From assembly GCF_000798815.1 (NCBI RefSeq), contig NZ_JTLD01000052.1:1-59534 (forward strand): a stretch of 59,534 nucleotides of DNA, in the 5' to 3' direction. A program made the position numbers and the translations under genes. Positions 17,524-25,550 of this stretch are shown piece after piece. Within the stretch, counting starts at the first letter, position 1; each line of letters begins with the position of its first letter. This stretch comes from Alistipes sp. ZOR0009 (lineage in GTDB: Bacteria > Bacteroidota > Bacteroidia > Bacteroidales > ZOR0009). The notes under the pieces were generated by a model that was given only the letters and a program-made list of their open reading frames with translations, made no database searches and was not told the origin of the DNA.

Positions 17524-18930
17524 CTACACTCCCTCGCCGGGATGCATGGCCTCGGCCTCGTCCCACGAGAGGATGGCGTTGATGATGGTGGCCGCCACGT
17601 TGCTTCCGCCCTTTCGTCCCTCTACAATTATAGCCGGGATTTGGCTGCAGCCGTACTTCAACCTCCACTTCGACTCCTTAACGTTGACAAAGCCAACGGG
17701 TGCCGCCACTACGCCACAGGGCTGCGCGGAGCCCCTACGGATATGCTTGGTGAGCTCGATAAGCGCTGTAGGCGCGTTACCAAAGGCGTAAAGCGCATCG
17801 GGATGCTCCTCCACGGCCAGCTGTACCCCTGCCTGCGTGCGGGTGATGTTGCCCTGTGCGGCCATCACCGCTACGCGAGGATCGTCGAGGTAGCACTTTA
17901 CCTCTATCCCCAGCTTATCGACCATTGCCTTGCGGATACCGCTTGTCACCATGCGCACATCGGTAACCACCACAGGCGGCCTACCCGAGAAAAACTTTTT
18001 ATGCAGCGACTCGATAACCCCATCGGTGAGGTAAAGCATCTTGGCAACGCTGAAGTCAGCCGTGGTATGGATGCAGTGCAGCGATGCCCACAGGTGCTCT
18101 AGGCTCATGCCCGTAGCATCCAGCTCCGAAAGAATCGTTCTGAAGCTCTCGTTCATAATCATCCTACCAACATTATCCTCCGACTTTTGCTCCTCGGAAT
18201 AGTAGCCCCGAGGGGTTACAATAACGTTATCCTTATATTTAGATTGGCTGTTGCCAATAATCACCACCGTGAACATATCGGCCATGTCGGCGCGTAAATC
18301 GGCCAAGCGCACCACCTCGGTACTCTGCTGCTCCCTACCCACATGGTGGGCCAGCCCTACGGGGGTGTCGGGCGAGCGATGCTGCAGGAAGATTTCCTTT
18401 AGGCGGCTGAGCTGCCAGTAGCGATCGTGGCTGTAGGGGTTGTACACCGCCGTCACAAAGTCGGCAGATGCGGCAGCCTCAATCCTGCGCTCGATGGTTT
18501 GCCAAGGGGTGAGCAGATCGCTTAGGGAGATGGAGCAGAAATCGTGGCCAAGCGGCGCCCCCAGCAGGGCAGCGCCTGCAAACATGGCGCTAATACCGGG
18601 TACCACCTCAATCTCCACATCGTCGGCGGCGTTCTGCAGCTTCATCTCCCACATCAGCGAGGCCATGCCGTACACGCCCGAGTCGCCGCTGCTAACCACG
18701 GCAACCGTCTTCCCAAGCCTAGCCATATCGAAGGCTGCCACGGCGCGCTCGCGCTCCTTTTTCATGCCCGTGCCGCAGGTCTCCTTCTCCCCTATTAGGG
18801 TGGATATCAGCTTTAGGTACAGCTTGTACCCCACAATAACATCGGAAGCACCGATGGCCGCCACCGCCTGTGGCGTGATTTGCTCGCTAGAGCCGGGACC
18901 AATCCCAACTACATATATTTTACTTGCCAT
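17524..18930 (-). CDS. cbiHC: CbiH-CbiC fusion: cobalt-precorrin-3 C17-methyltransferase / cobalt-precorrin-8 methylmutase
   Basis: This 468-residue protein joins two pathway steps. Residues 1 to about 245 are CbiH/CobJ: YVVGIGPGSSEQITPQA, VVSSGDSGVYGMASL, VVPGISAMFAGAALLGAPLG and AVYNPYSHDRYWQL, the ring-contracting C17-methylase. Residues about 260-468 are CbiC/CobH: LHCIHTTADFSVAKML, then DVRMVTSGIRKAMV, and AAPVGFVNVKESKW, the methylmutase moving a methyl from C11 to C12; the His in the first motif is the likely catalytic residue. It is markedly GC-rich compared with the cassette region. It is flanked on both sides by repeat-filled gaps of several hundred bases. Confidence 0.96.
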   Translation of the reverse strand: MASKIYVVGIGPGSSEQITPQAVAAIGASDVIVGYKLYLKLISTLIGEKETCGTGMKKERERAVAAFDMARLGKTVAVVSSGDSGVYGMASLMWEMKLQNAADDVEIEVVPGISAMFAGAALLGAPLGHDFCSISLSDLLTPWQTIERRIEAAASADFVTAVYNPYSHDRYWQLSRLKEIFLQHRSPDTPVGLAHHVGREQQSTEVVRLADLRADMADMFTVVIIGNSQSKYKDNVIVTPRGYYSEEQKSEDNVGRMIMNESFRTILSELDATGMSLEHLWASLHCIHTTADFSVAKMLYLTDGVIESLHKKFFSGRPPVVVTDVRMVTSGIRKAMVDKLGIEVKCYLDDPRVAVMAAQGNITRTQAGVQLAVEEHPDALYAFGNAPTALIELTKHIRRGSAQPCGVVAAPVGFVNVKESKWRLKYGCSQIPAIIVEGRKGGSNVAATIINAILSWDEAEAMHPGEGV

Positions 18931-18998
18931 AGCATAATTTTTTTCTCGTTTCCATTAGGCATAAGCCTATTCTATAAATTGCCTACATCTTTCTCCTT

Positions 18999-19225
18999 AC
19001 TGCCGTGCGGCAGTGGAACATTTCCCTTCCCAAATGGTTTACTGCCGTGCGGCAACGGAGCATTTACCTTCCCAAATGGTCTGCTGCCGTGCGGCAACGG
19101 AGCATTTCCCTTCCCAAATGATCTACTGCCGTGCGGCAACGGAGCATTTACCTTCCTAAATGGTCTACTGCCGTGCGGCAATGGAGCATTTACCTTCCCA
19201 AATGGTTTACTGCCGTGCGGCTGCC
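18999..19225. repeat. 42-bp tandem repeat, five copies plus a partial
   Basis: Units begin at 18999, 19041, 19083, 19125, 19167 and (partial) 19209. Each starts with CTGCCGTGCGGCA, a hairpin of TGCCG/CGGCA with a 2-nt loop; in the first unit the stem extends to 7 bp (ACTGCCG/CGGCAGT). The rest of the unit is about 'acggagcatttaccttcccaaatggt'. As 42 is a multiple of 3, both strands stay open through the array (14-residue repeats such as LLPCGNGAFTFPNG), but no start or context supports translation. It lies between cbiL and cbiHC. Confidence 0.9.
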
Positions 19226-19628
19226 TTATTCATCCCCATTTAAACACAGAGACACGGAGACACAGAGGGCACAGGGGTTTAGATATGAGACATGAGATTT
19301 GAGATATGAGATATGAGATATGAGATAACCACCATTCTCTAACTTCTTCTAACTCCTTTTACTTCCCAGCCTTCATGTAACTCCCGTCTAACTTCCGTTT
19401 ACCTCCGTATAACTTCTTTTTTAAACCCAGAGACACGGAGACGCAGAGGGCACAGGGATATAGATATGAGATGTGAGATGTGAGATGTGAGATGTGAGAT
19501 GTGCGATGTGAGATAACCACCATTCTCTAACTTCTTCTAACTCCTTTTACGTCCCAACCTTCATGTAACTTCTGTTTAACTCCCGTCTACCTTCTGTATA
19601 ACTTCTGTATAAATATCCTTCTCCATCA
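19226..19628 (-). repeat. composite low-complexity block downstream of cbiL
   Basis: On the minus strand the cbiL stop is followed by 'gaagttatacagaagg' units, then 'catctcacatctca' units, then 'ccctctgcgtctccgtgtctctg' (19400-19460), and the same three-part series again down to about 19235, where the 42-bp tandem array begins. No gene is visible. Confidence 0.7.
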
Positions 19629-20327
19629 CTACTTAAAGCTTGGGAATATCACCACGGCGAAGTAGGGTATGGTTCGTTCCTTCAGGTCGTCGGCGCAGGA
19701 GGTTACAAACTGCTTGCCTGTACCCAGATATTCGGCATAGAAGAATGGTCGCTCAATCCCCTTTAGGAAATTGTACCAGCCATCCAGCACTTTTGGCTTC
19801 ATCACCACCAGCGCCTCATTGCCTGTTAGCTTCTGCTCTATCTCGGTAAAGGTGCTAGGCAGCGCAATAACCGAAAAGCGTCCGTTACCCTCAACCAGCG
19901 GTAGCCCCATCTCCGATGCGCCGTGCACAAAGGCGGGCATCCCCGGGATAAGGTAAAACGGAATCCTATCCTGCCGTATGAGCTTTAGGATGTAACCAAA
20001 GGTGCTGTAGAAGAGGATATCGCCCTCGCTTACCACCACCACCTTAAGCCCCTTTTCGTACTCCTTTCGGATGATGGAGTAGGCTTCGAGGTAGTTGCGC
20101 TCGCGATCCTCGGCCCCCATTGGTAGGCTTAGCGGAATGGCCTTATGCGCCATGTCGAGCTTTTGTAGGATAGGCAGCGAGAAGCTGCTAGCCCTACCAT
20201 CGGCCATGCTGGTTGCCGGGTAGAATATTACATCGGCCAGCTGGAGCATACGTAGCCCCTTTACGGTTATCAGGTCGGGGTCGCCAGGACCAAGGCCGAC
20301 GCCTGTTATTGGATATAGCGTATTCAT
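19629..20327 (-). CDS. cbiL: CbiL: cobalt-factor II / precorrin-2 C20-methyltransferase
   Basis: A tetrapyrrole methylase of 232 residues. Start chosen at [19 protein letters not shown] (20327) because this is the conserved beta-strand/SAM loop of the family; the upstream in-frame extension lies in repeat sequence. Other motifs are [36 protein letters not shown] and [10 protein letters not shown]. It adds the C20 methyl to the cobalt-loaded ring made by CbiK-type chelatase. It stands between the ABC transporter genes and cbiHC on the same strand. Confidence 0.93.
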   Translation of the reverse strand: MNTLYPITGVGLGPGDPDLITVKGLRMLQLADVIFYPATSMADGRASSFSLPILQKLDMAHKAIPLSLPMGAEDRERNYLEAYSIIRKEYEKGLKVVVVSEGDILFYSTFGYILKLIRQDRIPFYLIPGMPAFVHGASEMGLPLVEGNGRFSVIALPSTFTEIEQKLTGNEALVVMKPKVLDGWYNFLKGIERPFFYAEYLGTGKQFVTSCADDLKERTIPYFAVVIFPSFK

Positions 20328-20659
20328 TGGGTTTATTTTATTTCTTTTTTCAACACAGAGACACGGAGACACAGAGGGCACAGTATGAGATATGAGATGT
20401 GAGATATGAGATGTGAGATATGCGATATGAGATATGAGATGTGCGATATGCCTTCTCTAACTTCTTTGACTTCTCTAACTTCAGTCTATCTCCGATTAAC
20501 TTCATCTAAACTTCTGTTCAACTTCTCTGCTTTCTCTGCCTTCTCTAACTTCCGCATACCTCCGTTTAACTTCAGTATAACTTCAGTATAACTTCTAATA
20601 AATATCTTCCATCTACCTCCGTTTAACTTCATCTAACTTCATCTAAATATCTTACTTCT
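20328..20659 (-). repeat. composite low-complexity block between the ABC ATPase gene and cbiL
   Basis: Read on the minus strand from the ATPase stop: 'gatgaagttaaacggagg' type units (20650-20460), 'catctcatatcgca' type units (20455-20385), then 'tgccctctgtgtctccgtgtctctgtg' (20380-20350) and the cbiL start. This is the cleanest c'-b'-a' copy in the window. Confidence 0.75.
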
Positions 20660-21736
20660 TCAAGGTTCACTTGCAACTGCCTCTACCTTCTGCTTTGCCT
20701 GGCACTGCTCCACCTTGTCCACCAGCTCGTCTATCGACTTATGGTGCGACACAGGCACCTCCTCGAAGAAAAGGGTGTAGGGCTTCTCGGCATGGGTAGC
20801 TATCTGTAGCCAAAAGGAGTCGCGGTTGGCCGAGTGCTCGAGCTTTATCCCACGGCGGGCAAAGGCGCGACGCAGCAGGGTAAAGTGAAAGCCATGCCCC
20901 GCAACAGGCAGCGTAGCATGATACTCGTAGGCCACCTTAAACAGGCCTGTACGCACATCGAACTGCACGTTGGTTTGTCCAAAGAGGTTGTTAAAGACGC
21001 CCGACAGCAGCAGGTCTTCGGGACTGCCCACATCCAGCGGACCGTTACGGTGCAGTATCCACAGCTTATCGGCCATCTGTAGCGCCAGCTCCATATCGTG
21101 GGTCGACATTAGGATAGATTTTTGCGACTTGGAGGCCAGCGTTCGCAGCAGCTGCATTATCTCCACGCGTGTAGGAAGGTCGAGGAATGCCGTTGGCTCG
21201 TCGAGCACAATCAGCGGCGTATCCTGCGCCATAGCCTTAGCGATAACGGCCTTTTGCCGCTCGCCGTCGCTTAGGTTGCTCAGCAGTTCCTTGCGCTTAT
21301 GGGCAATCTGGCAGCACTCCATAGCCTCAGCAACCATTGCCCTATCCTCCTTCGACATCCTACCCAAAAAGCCGGTGTAGGGGCTGCGGCCGTAGCCCAC
21401 CAGCTCCTCTACCGTTGCGTTGGGAACAGAAAGCCTATCGGTAAGCACCACGCTTAGCTCCTTAGCCAAATCGTGGGCGTTAAGCGTTGCCACCTCGCGC
21501 CCGCCAATGGTAACGCTGCCGCTTAGCGCAGGCTGAAAGCCGCACAGCGTACGGATGAGCGTGCTCTTCCCCGTACCGTTGGCACCAAGGAGGCATACCA
21601 AGTTTCCCCTTTCGAGCGTGGCGTTTAGGTTGGGAGCAACCACCTTACCACCGGAGTAACCTATGGTAAGGTCGCTGATGTCCAACATAGGCGCCATCTT
21701 TTGTTTAGTAGTATGATGCTTACTCTCCATCGGCAT
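20660..21736 (-). CDS. btuD: ABC transporter ATP-binding protein (BtuD/FecE type) with C-terminal extension
   Basis: A 358-residue ATPase. Motifs: Walker A GANGTGKST, signature LSDGERQ, Walker B LIVLDEPTAFLD and H-loop STHD, all within the first 240 residues. An extra 100-residue tail follows (YEYHATLPVAGHGFHFTLL ... VEQCQAKQ) that ordinary BtuD/FecE proteins of about 255 residues lack; its role is unknown. Start chosen at MPMESKHH (21736), overlapping the permease stop by 17 bp; MAPMLDISDL at 21697 is an alternative. It energises the BtuCF-type importer encoded upstream, presumably for a corrinoid given the riboswitch and cbi context. Confidence 0.9.
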   Translation of the reverse strand: MPMESKHHTTKQKMAPMLDISDLTIGYSGGKVVAPNLNATLERGNLVCLLGANGTGKSTLIRTLCGFQPALSGSVTIGGREVATLNAHDLAKELSVVLTDRLSVPNATVEELVGYGRSPYTGFLGRMSKEDRAMVAEAMECCQIAHKRKELLSNLSDGERQKAVIAKAMAQDTPLIVLDEPTAFLDLPTRVEIMQLLRTLASKSQKSILMSTHDMELALQMADKLWILHRNGPLDVGSPEDLLLSGVFNNLFGQTNVQFDVRTGLFKVAYEYHATLPVAGHGFHFTLLRRAFARRGIKLEHSANRDSFWLQIATHAEKPYTLFFEEVPVSHHKSIDELVDKVEQCQAKQKVEAVASEP

Positions 21737-22778
21737 TAGATTTTCTTCGACGTAGTATAACGGATATGACAACAGGTGCACCCACAAAAGCGGTAACCGA
21801 GTTTACGGGTAGAGCCGTTTCGAAACCGGGCATGCGGGCAATAAGGTTACACAGCAGCGCGGTGGCCACTCCAAACAGGGCCGTAAATACCACCAGGTAA
21901 ACATGGTTGGATGTCCGAACCAGATACTTTGCTAAATGGGGAACGGCCAATCCTATAAATATAATCGGTCCACAGAAGGCTGTTACGATGGCCGTGAGTA
22001 TACCCGACACCAAAATTATCAGCACCCGAGCTCGGCCTACCCTTACGCCTAGGTTGCTGGCGTAACGGTCGCCCAACGAAATAAGGTTAAGCTGCTTTGA
22101 CAGAAAAAAGGCAACCAGCGAGAAGAGCACGGTAATGGCGGCAAACATCATCGACTTGCCAAGCGATAGGCGGCTAAAGCTGCCTAACCCCCAAATCACG
22201 TAGCTGTGCACATCGGCCTCGCGGCTAAAATACTTAAGGATGCCCACCATCGAGTTGGCCAGATAGCCAAACATCACCCCCAAGATTAGCACTCCCAGCG
22301 TACCGCCAATCCGTTTAGAGATTGACAGGATTACCAGCAGCACCGCCAGCGAGCCCGCCAACGACGATAGGATGATGGTGAAATCGCCCCAAAAGCCTAG
22401 CATGCTTAGCGAGATGTTGAGCAGCTGCCCGGTAGCCATAACCACCACGGCAACCCCTAAGCTCGCCCCTGAGGATATCCCCAGCACCGATGGACCAGCC
22501 AGCGGATTGCGGAAAAGGGTCTGCATCATCAGCCCTGCAATACCCAGCCCCATGCCCGCTGCCGCAGCGGTAATAGCCTGAGGCAGGCGCGTACGTAGCA
22601 GGATATTCTCCCAAACCAGGTTGGATGAAGCACCACCAGTGAAAACTTCGACCACGTTTCTAAATGGAATATACACCGATCCCAATGCTAGGTTTAAACC
22701 AAAAAGCACCAACGAGGCTGCCAGCCCCAAAAGAGCCACCAACACCCATCGCTTACCCGATACGCGTACCTCCTCCAC
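21720..22778 (-). CDS. btuC: FecCD/BtuC family ABC transporter permease
   Basis: A polytopic membrane protein of 352 residues with about ten hydrophobic segments. It has family landmarks RTRLPQAITAAAAGMGLGIAGLMMQTL, NPLAGPSVLGISSGASLG, GFLANSM-like YLANSMVGIL and CGPIIFIGLAVPHLAK. The start is GTG at 22778, sharing its G with the TAG stop of the binding-protein gene, so the two are translationally coupled. It imports iron-siderophore or corrinoid substrates across the inner membrane; the location inside a B12-riboswitch unit favours a corrinoid. Confidence 0.93.
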   Translation of the reverse strand: MEEVRVSGKRWVLVALLGLAASLVLFGLNLALGSVYIPFRNVVEVFTGGASSNLVWENILLRTRLPQAITAAAAGMGLGIAGLMMQTLFRNPLAGPSVLGISSGASLGVAVVVMATGQLLNISLSMLGFWGDFTIILSSLAGSLAVLLVILSISKRIGGTLGVLILGVMFGYLANSMVGILKYFSREADVHSYVIWGLGSFSRLSLGKSMMFAAITVLFSLVAFFLSKQLNLISLGDRYASNLGVRVGRARVLIILVSGILTAIVTAFCGPIIFIGLAVPHLAKYLVRTSNHVYLVVFTALFGVATALLCNLIARMPGFETALPVNSVTAFVGAPVVISVILRRRKSNADGE

Positions 22779-23974
22779 TACCGTTTCCTCCTTTCCTTAG
22801 GTGCCACCACCTCGTTGCTGTAGGTAAGCGTATCGTAAAATACGCGCCTATACTTGGGTAGCAGCTCGGGGTGGAAAAAGGAGATGTAGTCGGCCAGCAT
22901 CTGGTGCGGACGCACAGGGTTTATCTCGTCGTAAGGTGTTTCGCGAAGGTTTATCAGCATAACCTTACGGTTCTTAAAGGCATCGAAGTAGCCGTATCGG
23001 GCATCCTCGGCCAATAGCGAGGCGCTATTAAACCCTGCAGGACTGCTGGTGCGTAACCTCCAAAAGTCGCAGTGTGCGGCCTTCTGGTAAATGGTTTCAA
23101 AGTCGACCGTAGAGCCGCCCTTATCCTTATCCTTTATAATATAATCGGCACCGGCATCCTTAAAGTAGATGGCGTAGAAGCTCTCGCCACCGGGCACATA
23201 CCAGCTGTCGCCCTTCATCTTCCCCGAAAAGACGGTTGGCCTACTCTTTACGTTAGCCGCCAACGCCTTTAGCCTCAAATACTCCTTTTCGGCATGGGCA
23301 AAAATACGGTTGGCCTCAGCCTCCTGTCCCGTAAATATGGCAATCAGCTTAATCCACTCGGCACGTGCCAACGGCGTTGTCTCGTCGTAGGCGGTAATGG
23401 GAACAAGATGCAGCCCCAGTCCTACAATAGCCTCGTAGCCGCCAGCCTTTATGGGCGACACAAAAACCACATCGGGATTTAGTCCAGCAATCTTCTCCAC
23501 ATCGAAGTTACCCTCCTTACCCAGCCTCAAAATCTTACCATCGGCAATTCGTGCCTTAATGTCCTTATTAAAAAGATAGTCGCTGCTGTTAATACCCACC
23601 AAGCTACCAATGGCATTAAGCTCGGTAAAGTAGGCTATTTGGGTTGATGATAGGCAGATGGTACGCTCGAGCGGCACCTTTATGGAGTTGGGATATTGCG
23701 CTACGCCCCTTTTGCTTCTAGGCTCCACAATAATATCACCCAGCACCTCGGTCGAATCAATCGGGTTGAGGATAAGGATACGCTTTACCCCCTTCTTCTC
23801 GTAAACCTTAAAGCCCTTGGCATACCTCATAGGTTGTAGCTTACCGCCAAACTCATCGGCAATGCGCTTGGCCGTGTTAACCTCGCCAACACACGACTCC
23901 ACCCACGGAAGTAGCATTAGCACCGCCATCCCCATTAGGATATACCGCAATCGGACTGCTCGTTTAGTATTCAT
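22778..23974 (-). CDS. btuF: ABC transporter periplasmic substrate-binding protein (BtuF/FepB family)
   Basis: A 398-residue exported protein, with hydrophobic N-terminus (RYILMGMAVLMLLPWVESC) ending in a possible relaxed lipobox Cys near residue 28. The periplasmic-binding fold of the helical-backbone type is indicated by PLERTICLSSTQIAYFTELNAIGSLVGI, IAGLNPDVVFVSP and DFETIYQKAAHCDFWRL. It receives ligand from the TonB receptor and delivers it to the permease. The gene follows the PepSY gene by 60 bp and overlaps the permease by one base. Specificity for cobalamin is inferred from context only. Confidence 0.88.
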   Translation of the reverse strand: MNTKRAVRLRYILMGMAVLMLLPWVESCVGEVNTAKRIADEFGGKLQPMRYAKGFKVYEKKGVKRILILNPIDSTEVLGDIIVEPRSKRGVAQYPNSIKVPLERTICLSSTQIAYFTELNAIGSLVGINSSDYLFNKDIKARIADGKILRLGKEGNFDVEKIAGLNPDVVFVSPIKAGGYEAIVGLGLHLVPITAYDETTPLARAEWIKLIAIFTGQEAEANRIFAHAEKEYLRLKALAANVKSRPTVFSGKMKGDSWYVPGGESFYAIYFKDAGADYIIKDKDKGGSTVDFETIYQKAAHCDFWRLRTSSPAGFNSASLLAEDARYGYFDAFKNRKVMLINLRETPYDEINPVRPHQMLADYISFFHPELLPKYRRVFYDTLTYSNEVVAPKERRKR

Positions 23975-24034
23975 AGCTCAACTATTTTAAACAGGATAAG
24001 CCGCAACCTGCTACCAGCAAGCCACGGCCACCCA

Positions 24035-25489
24035 TTACATATATCTTTCTACTTTTCTTTTTACCCACTTACTAGTAAGCACAGCACCACTCACGCTAAC
24101 CACCAGTCCAGATAGGCAAACCAGCAGCAGCAGCGTCTTACGCAGCCACTCGTGCTCCTTTAGCCACTGTATATTGAAGGTGTGCAGCGCCCTGTAAAGC
24201 CAACGTTCGGCTCGGCGCGAGGCATCGTACACCGTGACCAGCTCGCCAGTCTGGGTGGATACATACACCCACGAGCGGTTGGCATCCGTCAGCTCCATCT
24301 TCAGCACAGGCAACGGTCGGGCTCCCATTCGGGTAAGCTGGTAGTAGCTGTCGAACTTCTGAAGCAGCTCGCGCCTCTGAGGCACGTAGCCAAACACCTC
24401 TTTCGCATAGCCTACCACATCGGCAACCTTATATCCTTCTAAAGGTGCAACAGAGTCGCCCTTGATTAGGTAAACCTCTGGCTCGTAGGTGCCCTTGCTA
24501 AAGAGCTGGTAGCACGGTTTGCCCAACGAGGAGGCAAATACCACCCGCTTTACATCACCCCGAGAGGCCAGCAGCCCCTGTAGCGCAGGGAAGCTCTGCC
24601 TGTAAGCATCGCGCTTCACCTTGGGCTGGTTCCACTCCTTCTGGTAATCCACCGACTCGTCGCTTTTGGCAATCCAGCTGGGGACTCCCGCCACCGAGAT
24701 GTAGGCGCTAAGGCAGAAGGTTAGGGTGAAGATACCGAAGTAGAAGCCCACCACATGGTGCCATCGTATCCAAGCCTTTGTATATGGCGAAGAAAAACCT
24801 CGGCTTCCCCGCCTCATTCGTACAATCCCCACAACCACACCGCTGAGGCACATCACCGCACCCAGCACCAGTAGGGCAAGCAGCAACGAGTTCCAGAACG
24901 GATGGTTGATGGAGAGGTATTTAAAAAGTATGTAGTGCGGAATGGCACCAACCATCGCCCAAAAGCGTTCGCTGCGCGTGGTTAGCTGCACAATGGTGCC
25001 GCTCTTAGCTGCTACGTACACCACCGACCTATCCTTATCGGCAAAGTAAACCTTATATATGGGCAATGATGACTGGTACTGCTCCCAAGGAAGCCAGATA
25101 TCGAGCTTTGATATTTTGGTAACCCTAGCCGTATCGGCCGAAACCACCCGCTGAGCTGCTGCAATGCAATCCTTTCGGGTAGGTTTAGCCACCTTGGTAA
25201 GGCTATCGGCATAGTACGTTTTGGCCGTGCGGGCCATCTTACCAACACGGTAAACCGCCCTCCCCTCCTGCATCTCCATGGTAATGGTACCCTTACCCAG
25301 CTCGGCAGGGAAGAGAAGCGAACGGGCAGCAGAGGAGTCTACCGCTGCCAGAGATCTAAAAGTTTCTGTCTGGCTATAGTGCGGAAATCCAACGAAAACC
25401 AGCACCATCCCAGACAGAAACCAAACACAGAATAGAATGCTAAGCAGCATTCCCAGAACCTTATGAATCTTTACAAAAAGTTTTACCAT
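24035..25489 (-). CDS. PepSY-associated transmembrane protein
   Basis: A 484-residue inner-membrane protein. Start chosen at MVKLFVKIHKVLGMLLS (25489), the standard N-terminus of this family; an earlier ATG adds 12 residues. Four hydrophobic segments are visible (around residues 10-30, 190-215, 240-265 and 450-470), with two PepSY-like periplasmic regions (DRSVVYVAAKSGTIVQL; NRSWVYVSTQTGELVTVYD) and the RWHHVVGFYFG motif in a transmembrane segment. Family members accompany TonB-dependent iron or cobalamin uptake systems and may reduce the imported metal complex. It lies 61 bp downstream of the TonB receptor in the riboswitch operon. Confidence 0.88.
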   Translation of the reverse strand: MVKLFVKIHKVLGMLLSILFCVWFLSGMVLVFVGFPHYSQTETFRSLAAVDSSAARSLLFPAELGKGTITMEMQEGRAVYRVGKMARTAKTYYADSLTKVAKPTRKDCIAAAQRVVSADTARVTKISKLDIWLPWEQYQSSLPIYKVYFADKDRSVVYVAAKSGTIVQLTTRSERFWAMVGAIPHYILFKYLSINHPFWNSLLLALLVLGAVMCLSGVVVGIVRMRRGSRGFSSPYTKAWIRWHHVVGFYFGIFTLTFCLSAYISVAGVPSWIAKSDESVDYQKEWNQPKVKRDAYRQSFPALQGLLASRGDVKRVVFASSLGKPCYQLFSKGTYEPEVYLIKGDSVAPLEGYKVADVVGYAKEVFGYVPQRRELLQKFDSYYQLTRMGARPLPVLKMELTDANRSWVYVSTQTGELVTVYDASRRAERWLYRALHTFNIQWLKEHEWLRKTLLLLVCLSGLVVSVSGAVLTSKWVKRKVERYM

Positions 25490-25550
25490 ACCAATATGCT
25501 GTAAAAGGGATAGGCCAACCAACATCGGCTACCTACCCCTCCAGTATAAG

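Noticed and set aside
18880-19302. Plus-strand frame of 140 residues with LLPCGNGAFTFPNG repeats
   Set aside because: It is the translation of the 42-bp non-coding tandem array; its first 25 codons overlap cbiHC antisense, and the opposite strand is equally open.
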